59,663 nt of DNA, from positions 1 to 59,663 of the forward strand of contig CAZZLN010000006.1 of assembly GCA_964654945.1 (NCBI GenBank), in the 5' to 3' direction. Source of the DNA: HGM11788 sp964654945. GTDB lineage: Bacteria; Bacillota; Clostridia; Lachnospirales; CAG-274. Below, piece by piece: positions 34,849 to 43,421 of the stretch (within the stretch, counting starts at the first letter, position 1; each line of letters begins with the position of its first letter). A model generated the notes under the pieces. The model saw only the letters and a program-made list of their open reading frames with translations, was not told the origin of the DNA and searched no databases. The position numbers and the translations under genes are program-made.

Positions 34849-35256
34849 GTGAAAATATCTACAAGAGGCCGCTATGGCTTAAAAGCTATGGTTGATATAG
34901 CAGTCAATTCTGATAACAGCTCTTGTGTGTGCCTTAAAAGTGTTGCCAAAAGAACAGGAATAAGTGAAAGCTATCTTGAACAGCTTATATCACTTTTAAA
35001 AAAGGCAGATATTGTTAAAAGTATAAGAGGTGCTTCAGGTGGGTATATTTTAAGTAAAAAGCCTGAAGAAATTTCTGTAGGCGATATATTAAGAGTTGTA
35101 GAAGGTCCCCTTGAGCTTGTGGAGTGCCTTTCTAAGTCAGAGGCGTGTGGTACGGGAGATTGCGATAATTGTTTAACAAAAAATGTTTGGGCTAAGTTGT
35201 CTGAAAGCGTAAGCGAAACAGCAGACAATATTTCTTTAGCTGATTTAATAAATTAA
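34849..35256 (+). CDS. Rrf2-family (IscR-like) transcriptional regulator
   Basis: DNA-binding regulator of 135 residues with a winged-helix domain (about 1-80: STRGRYGLKAMVDIA, SYLEQLISLLKKADIV, SIRGASGGYIL). Three or four conserved cysteines in ECLSKSEACGTGDCDNC (about 90-106) are where IscR holds its [2Fe-2S] cluster. The start is GTG 34849, with GAGAGGTG five bases before it. It precedes nifS-nifU-mnmA, so it most likely senses Fe-S status and represses this operon. The two palindromes at its own promoter are candidate binding sites. Confidence 0.9.
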   Translation: MKISTRGRYGLKAMVDIAVNSDNSSCVCLKSVAKRTGISESYLEQLISLLKKADIVKSIRGASGGYILSKKPEEISVGDILRVVEGPLELVECLSKSEACGTGDCDNCLTKNVWAKLSESVSETADNISLADLIN

Positions 35257-35270
35257 GGAGTTGAAAAATA

Positions 35271-36446
35271 ATGGAGTATTATTTTGATAATGCTGCAACA
35301 ACCAAAACAAGACCTGAGGTTGTTGAAGTTATGATGAAATATTATAATGAAAGCTATGGCAACCCATCAAGTGTATATAAATTTGCACAGTCAAATAAAA
35401 ATGCGGTTGAAAAAGCGAGAGAGCAAATTGCAAAGGCAATAAATGCCGAAAACAATGAAATTTATTTTACTGCCGGTGGTTCAGAATCTGATAACTGGGC
35501 AATAAAAGGTATTGCCGAAAGCTATTCAAATAAGGGAAAACATATTATAACTACAGCAATTGAGCATCATGCTGTTTTGCATACTTGTGAATATCTTGAA
35601 TCTAAAGGCTATGAGGTAACTTATCTTCCTGTTGATGAATATGGTATGATTTCTTTAGATGAATTAAAAAATGCCATAAGAGAAGATACCATACTTATTT
35701 CAATTATGTTTGCAAATAATGAAATTGGTACAATCGAGCCAATAGCTGAAATAGGAGCAATTGCTCATGAAAAAGGTATTGTTTTCCACACTGATGCAGT
35801 TCAGGCTGTAGGTCATGTGCCGATTGATGTAAAGGCTATGAACATTGATCTTCTTTCAATGAGTGGTCATAAATTTTATGGACCTAAGGGTATTGGTGCT
35901 ATGTTTATAAAAAAAGGTATTAAAATTAATCCTTATATTCATGGCGGTGCACAGGAAAGAAGAAGACGTGCAGGCACAGAAAATGTACCGGGTATAGTGG
36001 GTATGGGACTTGCTGCAGAGCTTGCCTGTGCCGAAATGGATAATGAAATTAAAAGACTTACTTATTTAAGAGATAAGCTTATAAAAGGTATTTTAGATGC
36101 AGTTCCTTATTCAAGATTAAATGGTCACCCTACAAACAGACTTCCGGGAAATGCTAATATTTCATTTGAATTTGTAGAGGGTGAAAGTATACTTTTGCTT
36201 CTGGATTACAAGGGGATTTGTGCATCAAGCGGAAGTGCCTGCACAAGCGGCTCTCTTGATCCATCTCATGTTCTTCTTGCAATTGGTCTGCCTCATGAAA
36301 AGGCTCATGGCTCTGTAAGAATGACTATGGGTCATTTCACAACAGAGGAACAGGTTGATTATTTAGTTCAGGAGCTTCCTCCTATTATTGCAAGATTAAG
36401 AGAAATGTCACCATTATATGAGGAATTTGTAAAAAACAATAAATAA
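35271..36446 (+). CDS. nifS: Cysteine desulfurase (NifS/IscS type)
   Basis: PLP enzyme that takes sulfur from L-cysteine as a persulfide. 391 residues. The fold-type I features are the PLP-binding Lys in SGHKFYGPKGIGAMF (about 198-212), the HTDAVQAVGHVPID segment (about 179-192) and the catalytic Cys in SSGSACTSGSLDPSHVL (about 323-339). It provides sulfur to NifU scaffold assembly and to MnmA thiolation next door. RBS AAGGAG; gap to the regulator 14 nt, to nifU 12 nt. Confidence 0.95.
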   Translation: MEYYFDNAATTKTRPEVVEVMMKYYNESYGNPSSVYKFAQSNKNAVEKAREQIAKAINAENNEIYFTAGGSESDNWAIKGIAESYSNKGKHIITTAIEHHAVLHTCEYLESKGYEVTYLPVDEYGMISLDELKNAIREDTILISIMFANNEIGTIEPIAEIGAIAHEKGIVFHTDAVQAVGHVPIDVKAMNIDLLSMSGHKFYGPKGIGAMFIKKGIKINPYIHGGAQERRRRAGTENVPGIVGMGLAAELACAEMDNEIKRLTYLRDKLIKGILDAVPYSRLNGHPTNRLPGNANISFEFVEGESILLLLDYKGICASSGSACTSGSLDPSHVLLAIGLPHEKAHGSVRMTMGHFTTEEQVDYLVQELPPIIARLREMSPLYEEFVKNNK

Positions 36447-36458
36447 GGAGAAATGAAT

Positions 36459-36902
36459 ATGCAATACAGTGAAAAAGTTATGGATCATTTTATGAATCCA
36501 AGAAATGTTGGGGAAATTGAAGATGCAAGCGGTGTCGGCACAGTTGGCAATGCCAAGTGCGGTGATATTATGAAAGTTTATTTAAAAATAGAAAACGGTG
36601 TGGTTTTAGATGCTAAATTTAAGACTTTTGGCTGCGGTGCTGCCGTTGCCACAAGTTCAATGGCTACTGAAATGATTAAGGGCAAGACTATTAAAGAAGC
36701 TATGGAGATTACAAACAAGGCTGTTATGGAGGCTCTTGACGGACTTCCTCCTATTAAGGTTCACTGCTCATGTCTTGCTGAAGAAGCTTTACATGCTGCC
36801 TTATGGGACTATGCCGAAAAAAACGGCATTGTTATTGAGGGTCTTAAAAAGCCTGTAAATGATATTAGTGAGCATGAGGAAGTTCCTGAAGAAGAATACT
36901 GA
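36459..36902 (+). CDS. nifU: Fe-S scaffold protein NifU/IscU
   Basis: Scaffold on which [2Fe-2S] clusters are built, 147 residues. The three ligand cysteines are in GNAKCGDIM (about 35), FGCGAAVATSSMATEM (about 61) and KVHCSCLAEEAL (about 105). A charged tail after about 128 (NDISEHEEVPEEEY) is the clostridial extension. ATG 36459 is preferred because AAGGAG lies eight bases before, and the ATG at 36453 is only two bases away from that RBS. Second of the nifS-nifU-mnmA run. Confidence 0.93.
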   Translation: MQYSEKVMDHFMNPRNVGEIEDASGVGTVGNAKCGDIMKVYLKIENGVVLDAKFKTFGCGAAVATSSMATEMIKGKTIKEAMEITNKAVMEALDGLPPIKVHCSCLAEEALHAALWDYAEKNGIVIEGLKKPVNDISEHEEVPEEEY

Positions 36903-36915
36903 TTAGGAGTTTGAT

Positions 36916-37971
36916 ATGAAAAAGGTAGTAGTGGGTATGTCCGGAGGCGTTGATTCCTCTGTGGCAGCATATCTTCTTAAAGAGCAGGGCTATGAGGTTA
37001 TAGGAATAACAATGGATGTATGGGGAGGTCCGGACTTAGAGGGCAACTGCTGCGGCTTTACTGCTTCACAGGATGCGGCAAAGGCTGCATATAATATTGG
37101 AATTCCTCATTATGTACTTAATTTTAAAGATGTTTTTAAAGAAAAAGTTATAGATTATTTTATTTCTGAATATATTAAGGGCTTTACACCAAATCCTTGT
37201 ATTGCCTGTAATCGCTATGTGAAATGGGAGGCACTTTTAAACAGGAGCCTTGCAATCGGTGCAGACTATATTGCCACAGGCCATTATGCAACTGTTGTAA
37301 AGCACCCTGTTACAGACAGATATACCCTTAAAATGTCAGGCAATAAAGACCAGACCTATGCTCTTTATAATTTAACTCAGAAACAGTTAAGCCATACAAT
37401 TATGCCTGTTGGTGTTTATGAAAAAACAGAAATAAGAGCTATTGCAGAAAAAATAGGTCTTAATGTTGCTCATAAGCCTGACAGTCAGGATATATGTTTT
37501 GTGCCTGATGGTGACTACGGTACTTTTATAAAAGAAAACACAGATGCAGATTTACCAAAGGGTAATTTTATAGATGAAAACGGTAATATTTTAGGAGAGC
37601 ATCAGGGTATTACAAATTATACTATTGGTCAGAGAAAAGGACTTGGCATAGCTCTTGGTGTGCCTGCATATGTAACGGAAATAAGAAGGGATACCAATGA
37701 GGTTGTAATCGGCTCTAATGAAGATTTGTTTAAAACAAGAGTAGTTATAAGAGATTATAACCCTATGGCATTTGATGATATAGAGGGTGAATTAAGAGTA
37801 GAGGGCAAGCTTAGATATGCTCAAAAAAAGGCAGCCTGCACTCTTAGAAAAAAAGATGATTATGTTGAGGCTGTATTTGACAAGCCTCAAAGAGCAGTTA
37901 CTCCGGGACAGGCAGCTGTATTCTATGACGGAGATTATGTCGTAGGCGGCGGAGTGATTGCAGCTGAATAA
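36916..37971 (+). CDS. mnmA: tRNA-specific 2-thiouridylase
   Basis: Introduces the 2-thio group at U34 of Glu, Gln and Lys tRNAs. 351 residues. The PP-loop is GMSGGVDSSVAAYLL (about 7-21). The persulfide cysteines lie in NPCIACNRYVKW (about 94-105) and DSQDICFVPDGDYG (about 191-204). The TIGQRKGLGIALG block and the beta-barrel end ALRTPGQAAVFYDGD-like region follow. It receives sulfur from the desulfurase of this operon. A terminator follows the stop. Confidence 0.94.
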   Translation: MKKVVVGMSGGVDSSVAAYLLKEQGYEVIGITMDVWGGPDLEGNCCGFTASQDAAKAAYNIGIPHYVLNFKDVFKEKVIDYFISEYIKGFTPNPCIACNRYVKWEALLNRSLAIGADYIATGHYATVVKHPVTDRYTLKMSGNKDQTYALYNLTQKQLSHTIMPVGVYEKTEIRAIAEKIGLNVAHKPDSQDICFVPDGDYGTFIKENTDADLPKGNFIDENGNILGEHQGITNYTIGQRKGLGIALGVPAYVTEIRRDTNEVVIGSNEDLFKTRVVIRDYNPMAFDDIEGELRVEGKLRYAQKKAACTLRKKDDYVEAVFDKPQRAVTPGQAAVFYDGDYVVGGGVIAAE

Positions 37972-37978
37972 ACCTTTT

Positions 37979-38013
37979 AACCGCAGATTAAAAAACTGCG
38001 GTTTTGTTTTTTT
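37979..38013 (+). terminator. Terminator of the nifS-nifU-mnmA operon
   Basis: AACCGCAG (37979-37986) and CTGCGGTT (37996-38003) form an 8-bp stem with a 9-nt A-rich loop, followed by TTGTTTTTTT. Confidence 0.8.
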
Positions 38014-38091
38014 AATCATTTTCTAATCTAAATATACTTTGTAATTAATTTTTGTTTGATATACTCCCTACAAATGAAAGGAGTGGTATAT

Positions 38092-38841
38092 ATGGCAATT
38101 GAAACATTCAACAGAGTTGAAGAAAAATATATTGTTACAACAAAAGTATATAATTCAATTATGAAAGACATTGAAGATTATATGATATTTGATGAATACA
38201 GTAAAGATGGAAAATTTTATCAGATATGTAATATTTATTATGACACAGAGGACGATGATTTAATCAGAACTTCCTTGCAGAAACCAAAATACAAGGAGAA
38301 ATTCAGACTTCGTTCTTATGGTATTCCAAATTATGACTCAAAGGTTTTTCTTGAGGTTAAAAAGAAATTTAATGGAGTTGTAAATAAAAGAAGAACTACT
38401 CTCACATTAAGAGAAAGCTATAATTTTGTAAACACAAATATTATTCCAAACATTAAGGAATATATGAATTATCAGGTGCTGAAGGAGCTAAAATATTCCT
38501 TTAATATTTATAATCTCATACCAAAGGTTTTTATATCCTATGAAAGAAGAGCAATGTTCGGCAAAGAGGACAGCAGCTTCAGAGTTACCTTTGACAGAAA
38601 TATAATAGGAAGGAGAGAGGATATAGGTCTTGAATACGGTATCTTTGGAGAAAGAGTAATAGACAGAGATATGATGATTATGGAGGTTAAATTTTCAGAG
38701 AGAATACCTCTTTGGTTTACAAAAATTCTCAGAAAATACAATCTTGAAAAAACCAGTTTTTCAAAATATGGTACAGAATATACCAACTATCTTAAAAATG
38801 ACAGAAATATTAATGTAAGAGAGGTAAGAAAATATGCTTAA
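38092..38841 (+). CDS. Polyphosphate polymerase (VTC) domain protein
   Basis: 249-residue protein with the VTC domain (PF09359, CYTH-like triphosphate tunnel fold). Features are RVEEKYIVTTKVYNSI (about 5-20), the basic tunnel residues KEKFRLRSYG and FLEVKKKFNGVVNKRR, the conserved FISYERRAMFG, and MIMEVKFSERIPLWFTKIL. In yeast the domain makes polyphosphate from ATP. Bacterial copies are usually beside DUF4956 membrane proteins, exactly as here (8-nt overlap), and some are linked to CotH-type kinases. Start ATG 38092 has AAAGGAGTGG upstream. Whether it makes polyphosphate in this organism is unproven. Confidence 0.85.
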   Translation: MAIETFNRVEEKYIVTTKVYNSIMKDIEDYMIFDEYSKDGKFYQICNIYYDTEDDDLIRTSLQKPKYKEKFRLRSYGIPNYDSKVFLEVKKKFNGVVNKRRTTLTLRESYNFVNTNIIPNIKEYMNYQVLKELKYSFNIYNLIPKVFISYERRAMFGKEDSSFRVTFDRNIIGRREDIGLEYGIFGERVIDRDMMIMEVKFSERIPLWFTKILRKYNLEKTSFSKYGTEYTNYLKNDRNINVREVRKYA

Positions 38842-39505
38842 TTCAGTTATTCAGTCCACTGTGACAGATATTAATATAATTTCGGTTATTATGACTATTG
38901 TTGTTTCTTTTGTTCTTGGATTAATTATAAGCGGAACTTATGTGTTGACTGCTGAAAAGGAACATTATTCCTCAAGCTTTTGCTATACACTTGTTATTGT
39001 TCCTGTGGTAGCATCAGTTATTATTCTTCTTGTAGGAAGCTCTATTGCATCAGCTTTAAGTGTAAGCGGTGCTTTTGCTCTTGTCAGATTTAGAAGTGAG
39101 CCGGGTTCTCCTAAAAACATAGCATACATATTTGCCACTGTTGCAGTTGGTCTTGGCTGCGGGCTTAAATGCTATTTGTATGCAGCAATATTTGCGGTTT
39201 TCCTTTGCTTTGTTTTAATTATATTCACTAAGATTAATTTTGGAAATAAAAATATAAGAAGCAGAAAACTTAAAATTTTAATTCCTGAAAGCCTTGATTT
39301 TGAAAATGTATTTGAAGATATTATTGATAAATACACAGTTAAAGCCGAGCTTACAAAAATTGCAACTGCTGATTTAGGCAGTATTTATGAGCTTGATTAC
39401 GATATTGTTATAAAAAGTGATATGAACACAAAGGAATTTATTGATGAAATAAGATGCAGAAACGGTAATTTAACTGTTGCAATGTATCTTGATAAAAGAA
39501 ATTAA
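38834..39505 (+). CDS. DUF4956 membrane protein
   Basis: 223-residue protein with about four hydrophobic segments in the first 125 residues and the DUF4956 signature SVSGAFALVRFRSEPGSPKNIAYIF (about 73-97). A soluble C-terminal domain (about 140-223) follows. It overlaps the VTC gene by 8 nt, so the two are translated together and probably form a complex at the membrane. Function unknown. A channel or exporter role for the VTC product is plausible but not shown. Confidence 0.85.
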   Translation: MLNSVIQSTVTDINIISVIMTIVVSFVLGLIISGTYVLTAEKEHYSSSFCYTLVIVPVVASVIILLVGSSIASALSVSGAFALVRFRSEPGSPKNIAYIFATVAVGLGCGLKCYLYAAIFAVFLCFVLIIFTKINFGNKNIRSRKLKILIPESLDFENVFEDIIDKYTVKAELTKIATADLGSIYELDYDIVIKSDMNTKEFIDEIRCRNGNLTVAMYLDKRN

Positions 39506-39621
39506 CAGACATTTTTTCTTTGGTGAAAATTTATATAAAATATTATAAAATTTTACTAGCTTTATTGTAGATAATGATGTATAATAATTTATATAAAGAA
39601 CGAGAGAAGGGATGTGTATAT

Positions 39622-41829
39622 ATGTTAACTACAGTTAGTTTAATGGAATTACAGCTTATAGTTGATGCAAATCATGGTGATCCTCATACAATACTTGGTA
39701 TGCACGAAATGAATGTGAACGGAAAGGACTGTGTTGTAGTCAGAGCTTTTGTTCCCCAGGCAAAGTCTATTACTGTTATTGATGACAAAAATAAGGACAA
39801 AACCTTTAAAATGGAAAAAATCCATGATTATGGCTTCTTTGAGTGTGTAATTAAAACCAGAAAAAGATGGTTTAGATACCAGCTTGAAATTGAGGGATAT
39901 GAAGATAATAAGTGGACAGTTTATGACCCATATTCATTTACACCGGGTATTGGTGAACAGGATATTTATTTGTTTAACCAAGGTACTCACTATAATATCT
40001 ATGAAAAGCTTGGTGCCAATCCAACAACTATTGATGGTGTAAAGGGTGTTCTTTTTGGTGTATGGGCACCTAATGCAAAGAGAGTTTCTGTTATAGGTAA
40101 CTTTAACAGCTGGGATGGCAGACGTCATCAGATGAGACTTTTAGCAGGTTCAGGCATATGGGAAATATTTATTCCCGGACTTAAAGACTGTGATCAGTAT
40201 AAATTTGAAATCAAGACTACTGACGGCAGTATTATAGAGAAAACTGACCCTTATGGAAAGTTTCAGGAATTAAGACCATCTACAACTTCACTTGTGTTCG
40301 ATATTAACAATCATAAGTGGAAGGATTCAAAGTGGTATAAGACTCTTGAAAAGAATGATAAATTTAATGTGCCTATGAATATTTATGAGGTGCATTTAGG
40401 CTCATGGAAAAGAGTAGCAAGTGAAGATAACAGGTTTTTAAGTTATCTTGAGCTTGCTAATGAGCTTATTCCTTATGTTAAAGAAATGGGATATACTCAT
40501 ATTGAAATGCTGCCTATAGAGGAGCATCCTTTTGACGGCTCATGGGGCTATCAGGTTACAGGTTATTATGCTCCTACAAGCCGTTATGGCAATCCGGAGG
40601 AATTTATGACATTTGTTGATAAGTGTCATCAGGCAGGTATAGGTGTTATACTTGACTGGGTTCCTGCTCATTTCCCTAAGGATGCACATGGACTTGCTAA
40701 ATTTGACGGTACAGCTCTTTATGAACATGCTAATCCTATGCAGGGTGAACATCCTGAATGGGGTACTCTTATATTTAATTATGGCAGAAATGAGGTTAAA
40801 AACTTTTTAATTGCCAATGCTTTATACTGGATTGAAAAATTTCATATTGACGGTTTGAGGGTTGATGCAGTTGCATCTATGCTTTATCTTAACTATTGTA
40901 AAGAAGACGGTCAGTGGATACCAAATCAATACGGCGGAAGTGAAAACCTTGAAGCAGTTGAATTTATGAAGCATATGAATTCTGTTATTCTTGGAAGAAA
41001 TCCATCAGCTCATATGATTGCTGAGGAATCTACTTCATGGGCAGGTGTAACAACTCCTGCTGAATATGATGGTCTTGGATTTACTCTTAAGTGGAATATG
41101 GGTTGGATGAATGATTTTCTTGAATATGTAGAGCTTGACCCTATTTATAAGAGCTATCATCATTACAATATGACATTTGCATCAACTTATGCTTACAGTG
41201 AAAAGTTTGTGCTTGTTTTATCTCATGATGAGGTAGTTCATGGCAAGAAGTCTATGCTTGATAAGCAGCCCGGTGATTTGTGGCAGAAATTTGCTAATTT
41301 AAGAGCAGCATATGGCTTTGCTATGGGACATCCTGGTAAGAAACTTCTGTTTATGGGCGGTGAATTCGGTCAGTTTATTGAATGGGATGAAAAACGTCCT
41401 CTTGACTGGTTCTTGCTTGAATATGACCATCATCAGCAGATGCTTGATTATGTTAAAGAATTAAACCATATTTATCTTAATAACTCTGCTTTATGGCAAA
41501 AGGACTTTGACGGCTTTGGCTTTGAATGGATAGATGCTGATGACAGAAACAGAAGTATCTACAGCTTTATAAGACGTGGCGAAAAGAAAGAAGATACTCT
41601 TATTATAATCTGTAACTTTACTCCTAATGTTATTGAAGATTACAGAGTTGCTGTGCCTTTTGAGGGTACATGGAAAGAAATTTTAAACAGTGATGATACT
41701 AAGTTTGGCGGAAGCGGTGTTGTTAATACTATTCCTGCTAAGTCAGAAAAAATTCTCTGCAATAACAGAGAAGAAAGTATTGGATTAAGACTTCCTGCTC
41801 TTGCTGTTGTTATTTTAAAGAGTGAATAA
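39622..41829 (+). CDS. glgB: 1,4-alpha-glucan branching enzyme
   Basis: Adds alpha-1,6 branches to glycogen. 735 residues. Two CBM48-type beta domains (about 10-110 and 120-220; VFGVWAPNAKRVSVIGNFN-like in the second) precede the GH13 barrel. Catalytic residues are the Asp in IDGLRVDAVA (about 405), the Glu in HMIAEEST (about 458) and the Asp in VLSHDEVVHG (about 526). The C-terminal beta domain ends in LPALAVVIL. ATG 39622 has RBS AGAAGGG. It stands alone without other glg genes and is followed by a strong terminator. Confidence 0.94.
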   Translation: MLTTVSLMELQLIVDANHGDPHTILGMHEMNVNGKDCVVVRAFVPQAKSITVIDDKNKDKTFKMEKIHDYGFFECVIKTRKRWFRYQLEIEGYEDNKWTVYDPYSFTPGIGEQDIYLFNQGTHYNIYEKLGANPTTIDGVKGVLFGVWAPNAKRVSVIGNFNSWDGRRHQMRLLAGSGIWEIFIPGLKDCDQYKFEIKTTDGSIIEKTDPYGKFQELRPSTTSLVFDINNHKWKDSKWYKTLEKNDKFNVPMNIYEVHLGSWKRVASEDNRFLSYLELANELIPYVKEMGYTHIEMLPIEEHPFDGSWGYQVTGYYAPTSRYGNPEEFMTFVDKCHQAGIGVILDWVPAHFPKDAHGLAKFDGTALYEHANPMQGEHPEWGTLIFNYGRNEVKNFLIANALYWIEKFHIDGLRVDAVASMLYLNYCKEDGQWIPNQYGGSENLEAVEFMKHMNSVILGRNPSAHMIAEESTSWAGVTTPAEYDGLGFTLKWNMGWMNDFLEYVELDPIYKSYHHYNMTFASTYAYSEKFVLVLSHDEVVHGKKSMLDKQPGDLWQKFANLRAAYGFAMGHPGKKLLFMGGEFGQFIEWDEKRPLDWFLLEYDHHQQMLDYVKELNHIYLNNSALWQKDFDGFGFEWIDADDRNRSIYSFIRRGEKKEDTLIIICNFTPNVIEDYRVAVPFEGTWKEILNSDDTKFGGSGVVNTIPAKSEKILCNNREESIGLRLPALAVVILKSE

Positions 41830-41837
41830 TTTTTTAT

Positions 41838-41865
41838 AAGGACTGTTTCGGCAGTCCTTATTTTC
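41838..41865 (+). terminator. glgB terminator
   Basis: AAGGACTG (41838-41845) and CAGTCCTT (41852-41859) form an 8-bp stem over a 6-nt loop, followed by ATTTTCTTAT. Confidence 0.8.
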
Positions 41866-41950
41866 TTATATTTTTTTAAATAAATTGAATTAATATATAT
41901 TTTGTGGTATACTATAAAAACTAATAAAAATTATAAAGGAGGATATTTAT

Positions 41951-42322
41951 ATGGCAGATTTACACCAACATAATGAACATTGCGAATGCGGTTGTGACCA
42001 CGATCATGAACAAGAAGTGCAATATATGACACTTCAGACTGAGGATGGTCAAGAATTAAAATGTGCAGTTATTGGTATATTTGATGTTGAGGAAATTGAG
42101 GGCAAGGAATATATTGCTCTTGTGCCTGATGACAGTGATGAAGCTCTTGTTTATGAATATATTGAAACTGAGGGTACTGACGGATTTAAGCTTAACAATA
42201 TTGAATCTGACGAGGAATTTAAAATCGTTGAAAATGCTTTAATGGATATGCTTGTTGATGAGTGTGATGAAGATTTTAATGAAGAGGATTATGAATTTGA
42301 AGAATTAGAGGATGAAGAATAA
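41951..42322 (+). CDS. DUF1292 family protein
   Basis: 123-residue acidic protein of the DUF1292 (YrzB-like) family, unknown function. The central block YMTLQTEDGQELKCAVIGIFDVEEIEGKEYIALVPD and the acidic tail DEDFNEEDYEFEELEDEE are typical. The N terminus is His/Cys-rich (HQHNEHCECGCDHDHEQE, residues 5-22), which may bind metal and is not part of the core domain. RBS AAAGGAGG. Monocistronic by position. Confidence 0.85.
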   Translation: MADLHQHNEHCECGCDHDHEQEVQYMTLQTEDGQELKCAVIGIFDVEEIEGKEYIALVPDDSDEALVYEYIETEGTDGFKLNNIESDEEFKIVENALMDMLVDECDEDFNEEDYEFEELEDEE

Positions 42323-42412
42323 TTTTTCGCTTTTTGAGCAGTTGTTTTAATAAAGACAGTCTGATTAGCCGTTATAATAAAAAAGATTATAATAAAATAT
42401 TTCAAAAAACTC

Positions 42413-42441
42413 TTTACAAAAACAAAATATAGTGATATACT
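42413..42441 (+). promoter_or_regulatory. trp operon promoter
   Basis: TTTACA (42413-42418) and TATACT (42436-42441) are 17 bp apart, close to the vegetative consensus. The T-box leader begins within 15 nt. Confidence 0.65.
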
Positions 42442-42464
42442 ATGACTAATTTAAAAAAATAATT

Positions 42465-42703
42465 TTTGTCGGTGATTAAGAGGAGTACCTTTAAGAAGAA
42501 GCTGCAGAGAGTTGGCGGTTGGTGCAAGCCAATGCGGATACTTTTAGGGAATGGACTTATGAGATCTGAAGAAGAACACTTTTTAGCAAGTATTTTTCAG
42601 CGGGTTCTCCCGTTACAGAGATAAGATATGATTGTATCTGAAAATTGGTGGCTTTTTATGGTATTTGTGACCTTGTCCAATTTGGGCAAGGTCTTTTATT
42701 TTA
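42465..42703 (+). promoter_or_regulatory. T-box leader, tryptophan-specific
   Basis: Attenuator for the trp operon that responds to uncharged tRNA-Trp. Stem I landmarks are GCTGCAGAGAGTTGGCGG (about 42501) and GGTGCAAGCC (42521-42530). The specifier TGG (Trp) is in GGAATGGACT (42552-42554). The T-box loop reads TTGGTGGC (42645-42652), whose UGGC would pair with GCCA, the end of tRNA-Trp carrying G73. The rest of the T-box consensus is more degenerate than in the ileS leader. The terminator stem GACCTTGTCC/GGGCAAGGTC (42669-42693) precedes TTTTATTTTA. Confidence 0.9.
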
Positions 42704-42741
42704 TATAAAGTACTTCTCTGCTGACCTTTGGAGGTGATAAT

Positions 42742-43419
42742 ATGGCTTTTGAGCTTAAAAATGTTGTGCCATGGGGCAGAAATATGGAGGAGTATAAGTC
42801 TATGTTTCTTTTAAGCAGCAATGATTTGAAAAAGAAAATTGCAGGCTTTGGTGACGGACCTGCTTCATTTAACTGTGAGGCAGACAGACTTGGCTATGAT
42901 GTAATATCCTTTGACCCGTTATATGTTTTTTCAAAAAAACAGATAGCACAAAGGATTGAAGAAACAAAAGAAATTGTAATTAAACAAATGTCAGAAAATA
43001 TGGATAATTACAATTGGAGAAGCATTAAAAATATTGATGAACTTGAAAAAATAAGATTGTCGGCAATGAATGAATTTTTAGAGGATTATGAAAAAGGGAA
43101 AAGCGAGGGTAGATATATATGTGCCGGACTTCCCGAAAGAATTAATATTGAAAAATACTTTGATATTGGTTTAAGCTCACATTTCCTTTTAATGTATAAA
43201 AATCTTGGATATGATTTTCACATAAAATCTATTAATGAAATGTTAAGACTTTGCAAAGAAATAAGAATTGCTCCTATTGTAGATTTAAACGGCAATTCTT
43301 CTAAGCTGACAGAAAAAGTAATTGAATATTACAGCAAAGATTATAATGTTAATGTAGCAAAAACAGATTATGATTTTCTTAAAAACGGAAACAGAGTACT
43401 TGTTATAAACAGGAGGTAA
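42742..43419 (+). CDS. Class I SAM-dependent methyltransferase-like protein, unknown substrate
   Basis: First gene of the trp operon, 225 residues, start ATG with GGAGGTG upstream. Early motifs WGRNMEEYKSMF (about 11-22), KKIAGFGDGPASFNCEADR (about 32-50) and DVISFDPLYVFSKKQIAQRIEET (about 54-76) match a family of small SAM-methyltransferase-like proteins found in bacteria and cyanobacteria. The GxGDGPASFN loop replaces the common GxGxG. The end (residues 180-225) carries no known catalytic signature I can name. Two nt before trpE, so it is under the Trp T-box. Whether it modifies an indole or chorismate compound, or something unrelated, is unknown. Confidence 0.6.
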   Translation: MAFELKNVVPWGRNMEEYKSMFLLSSNDLKKKIAGFGDGPASFNCEADRLGYDVISFDPLYVFSKKQIAQRIEETKEIVIKQMSENMDNYNWRSIKNIDELEKIRLSAMNEFLEDYEKGKSEGRYICAGLPERINIEKYFDIGLSSHFLLMYKNLGYDFHIKSINEMLRLCKEIRIAPIVDLNGNSSKLTEKVIEYYSKDYNVNVAKTDYDFLKNGNRVLVINRR

Positions 43420-43421
43420 TT

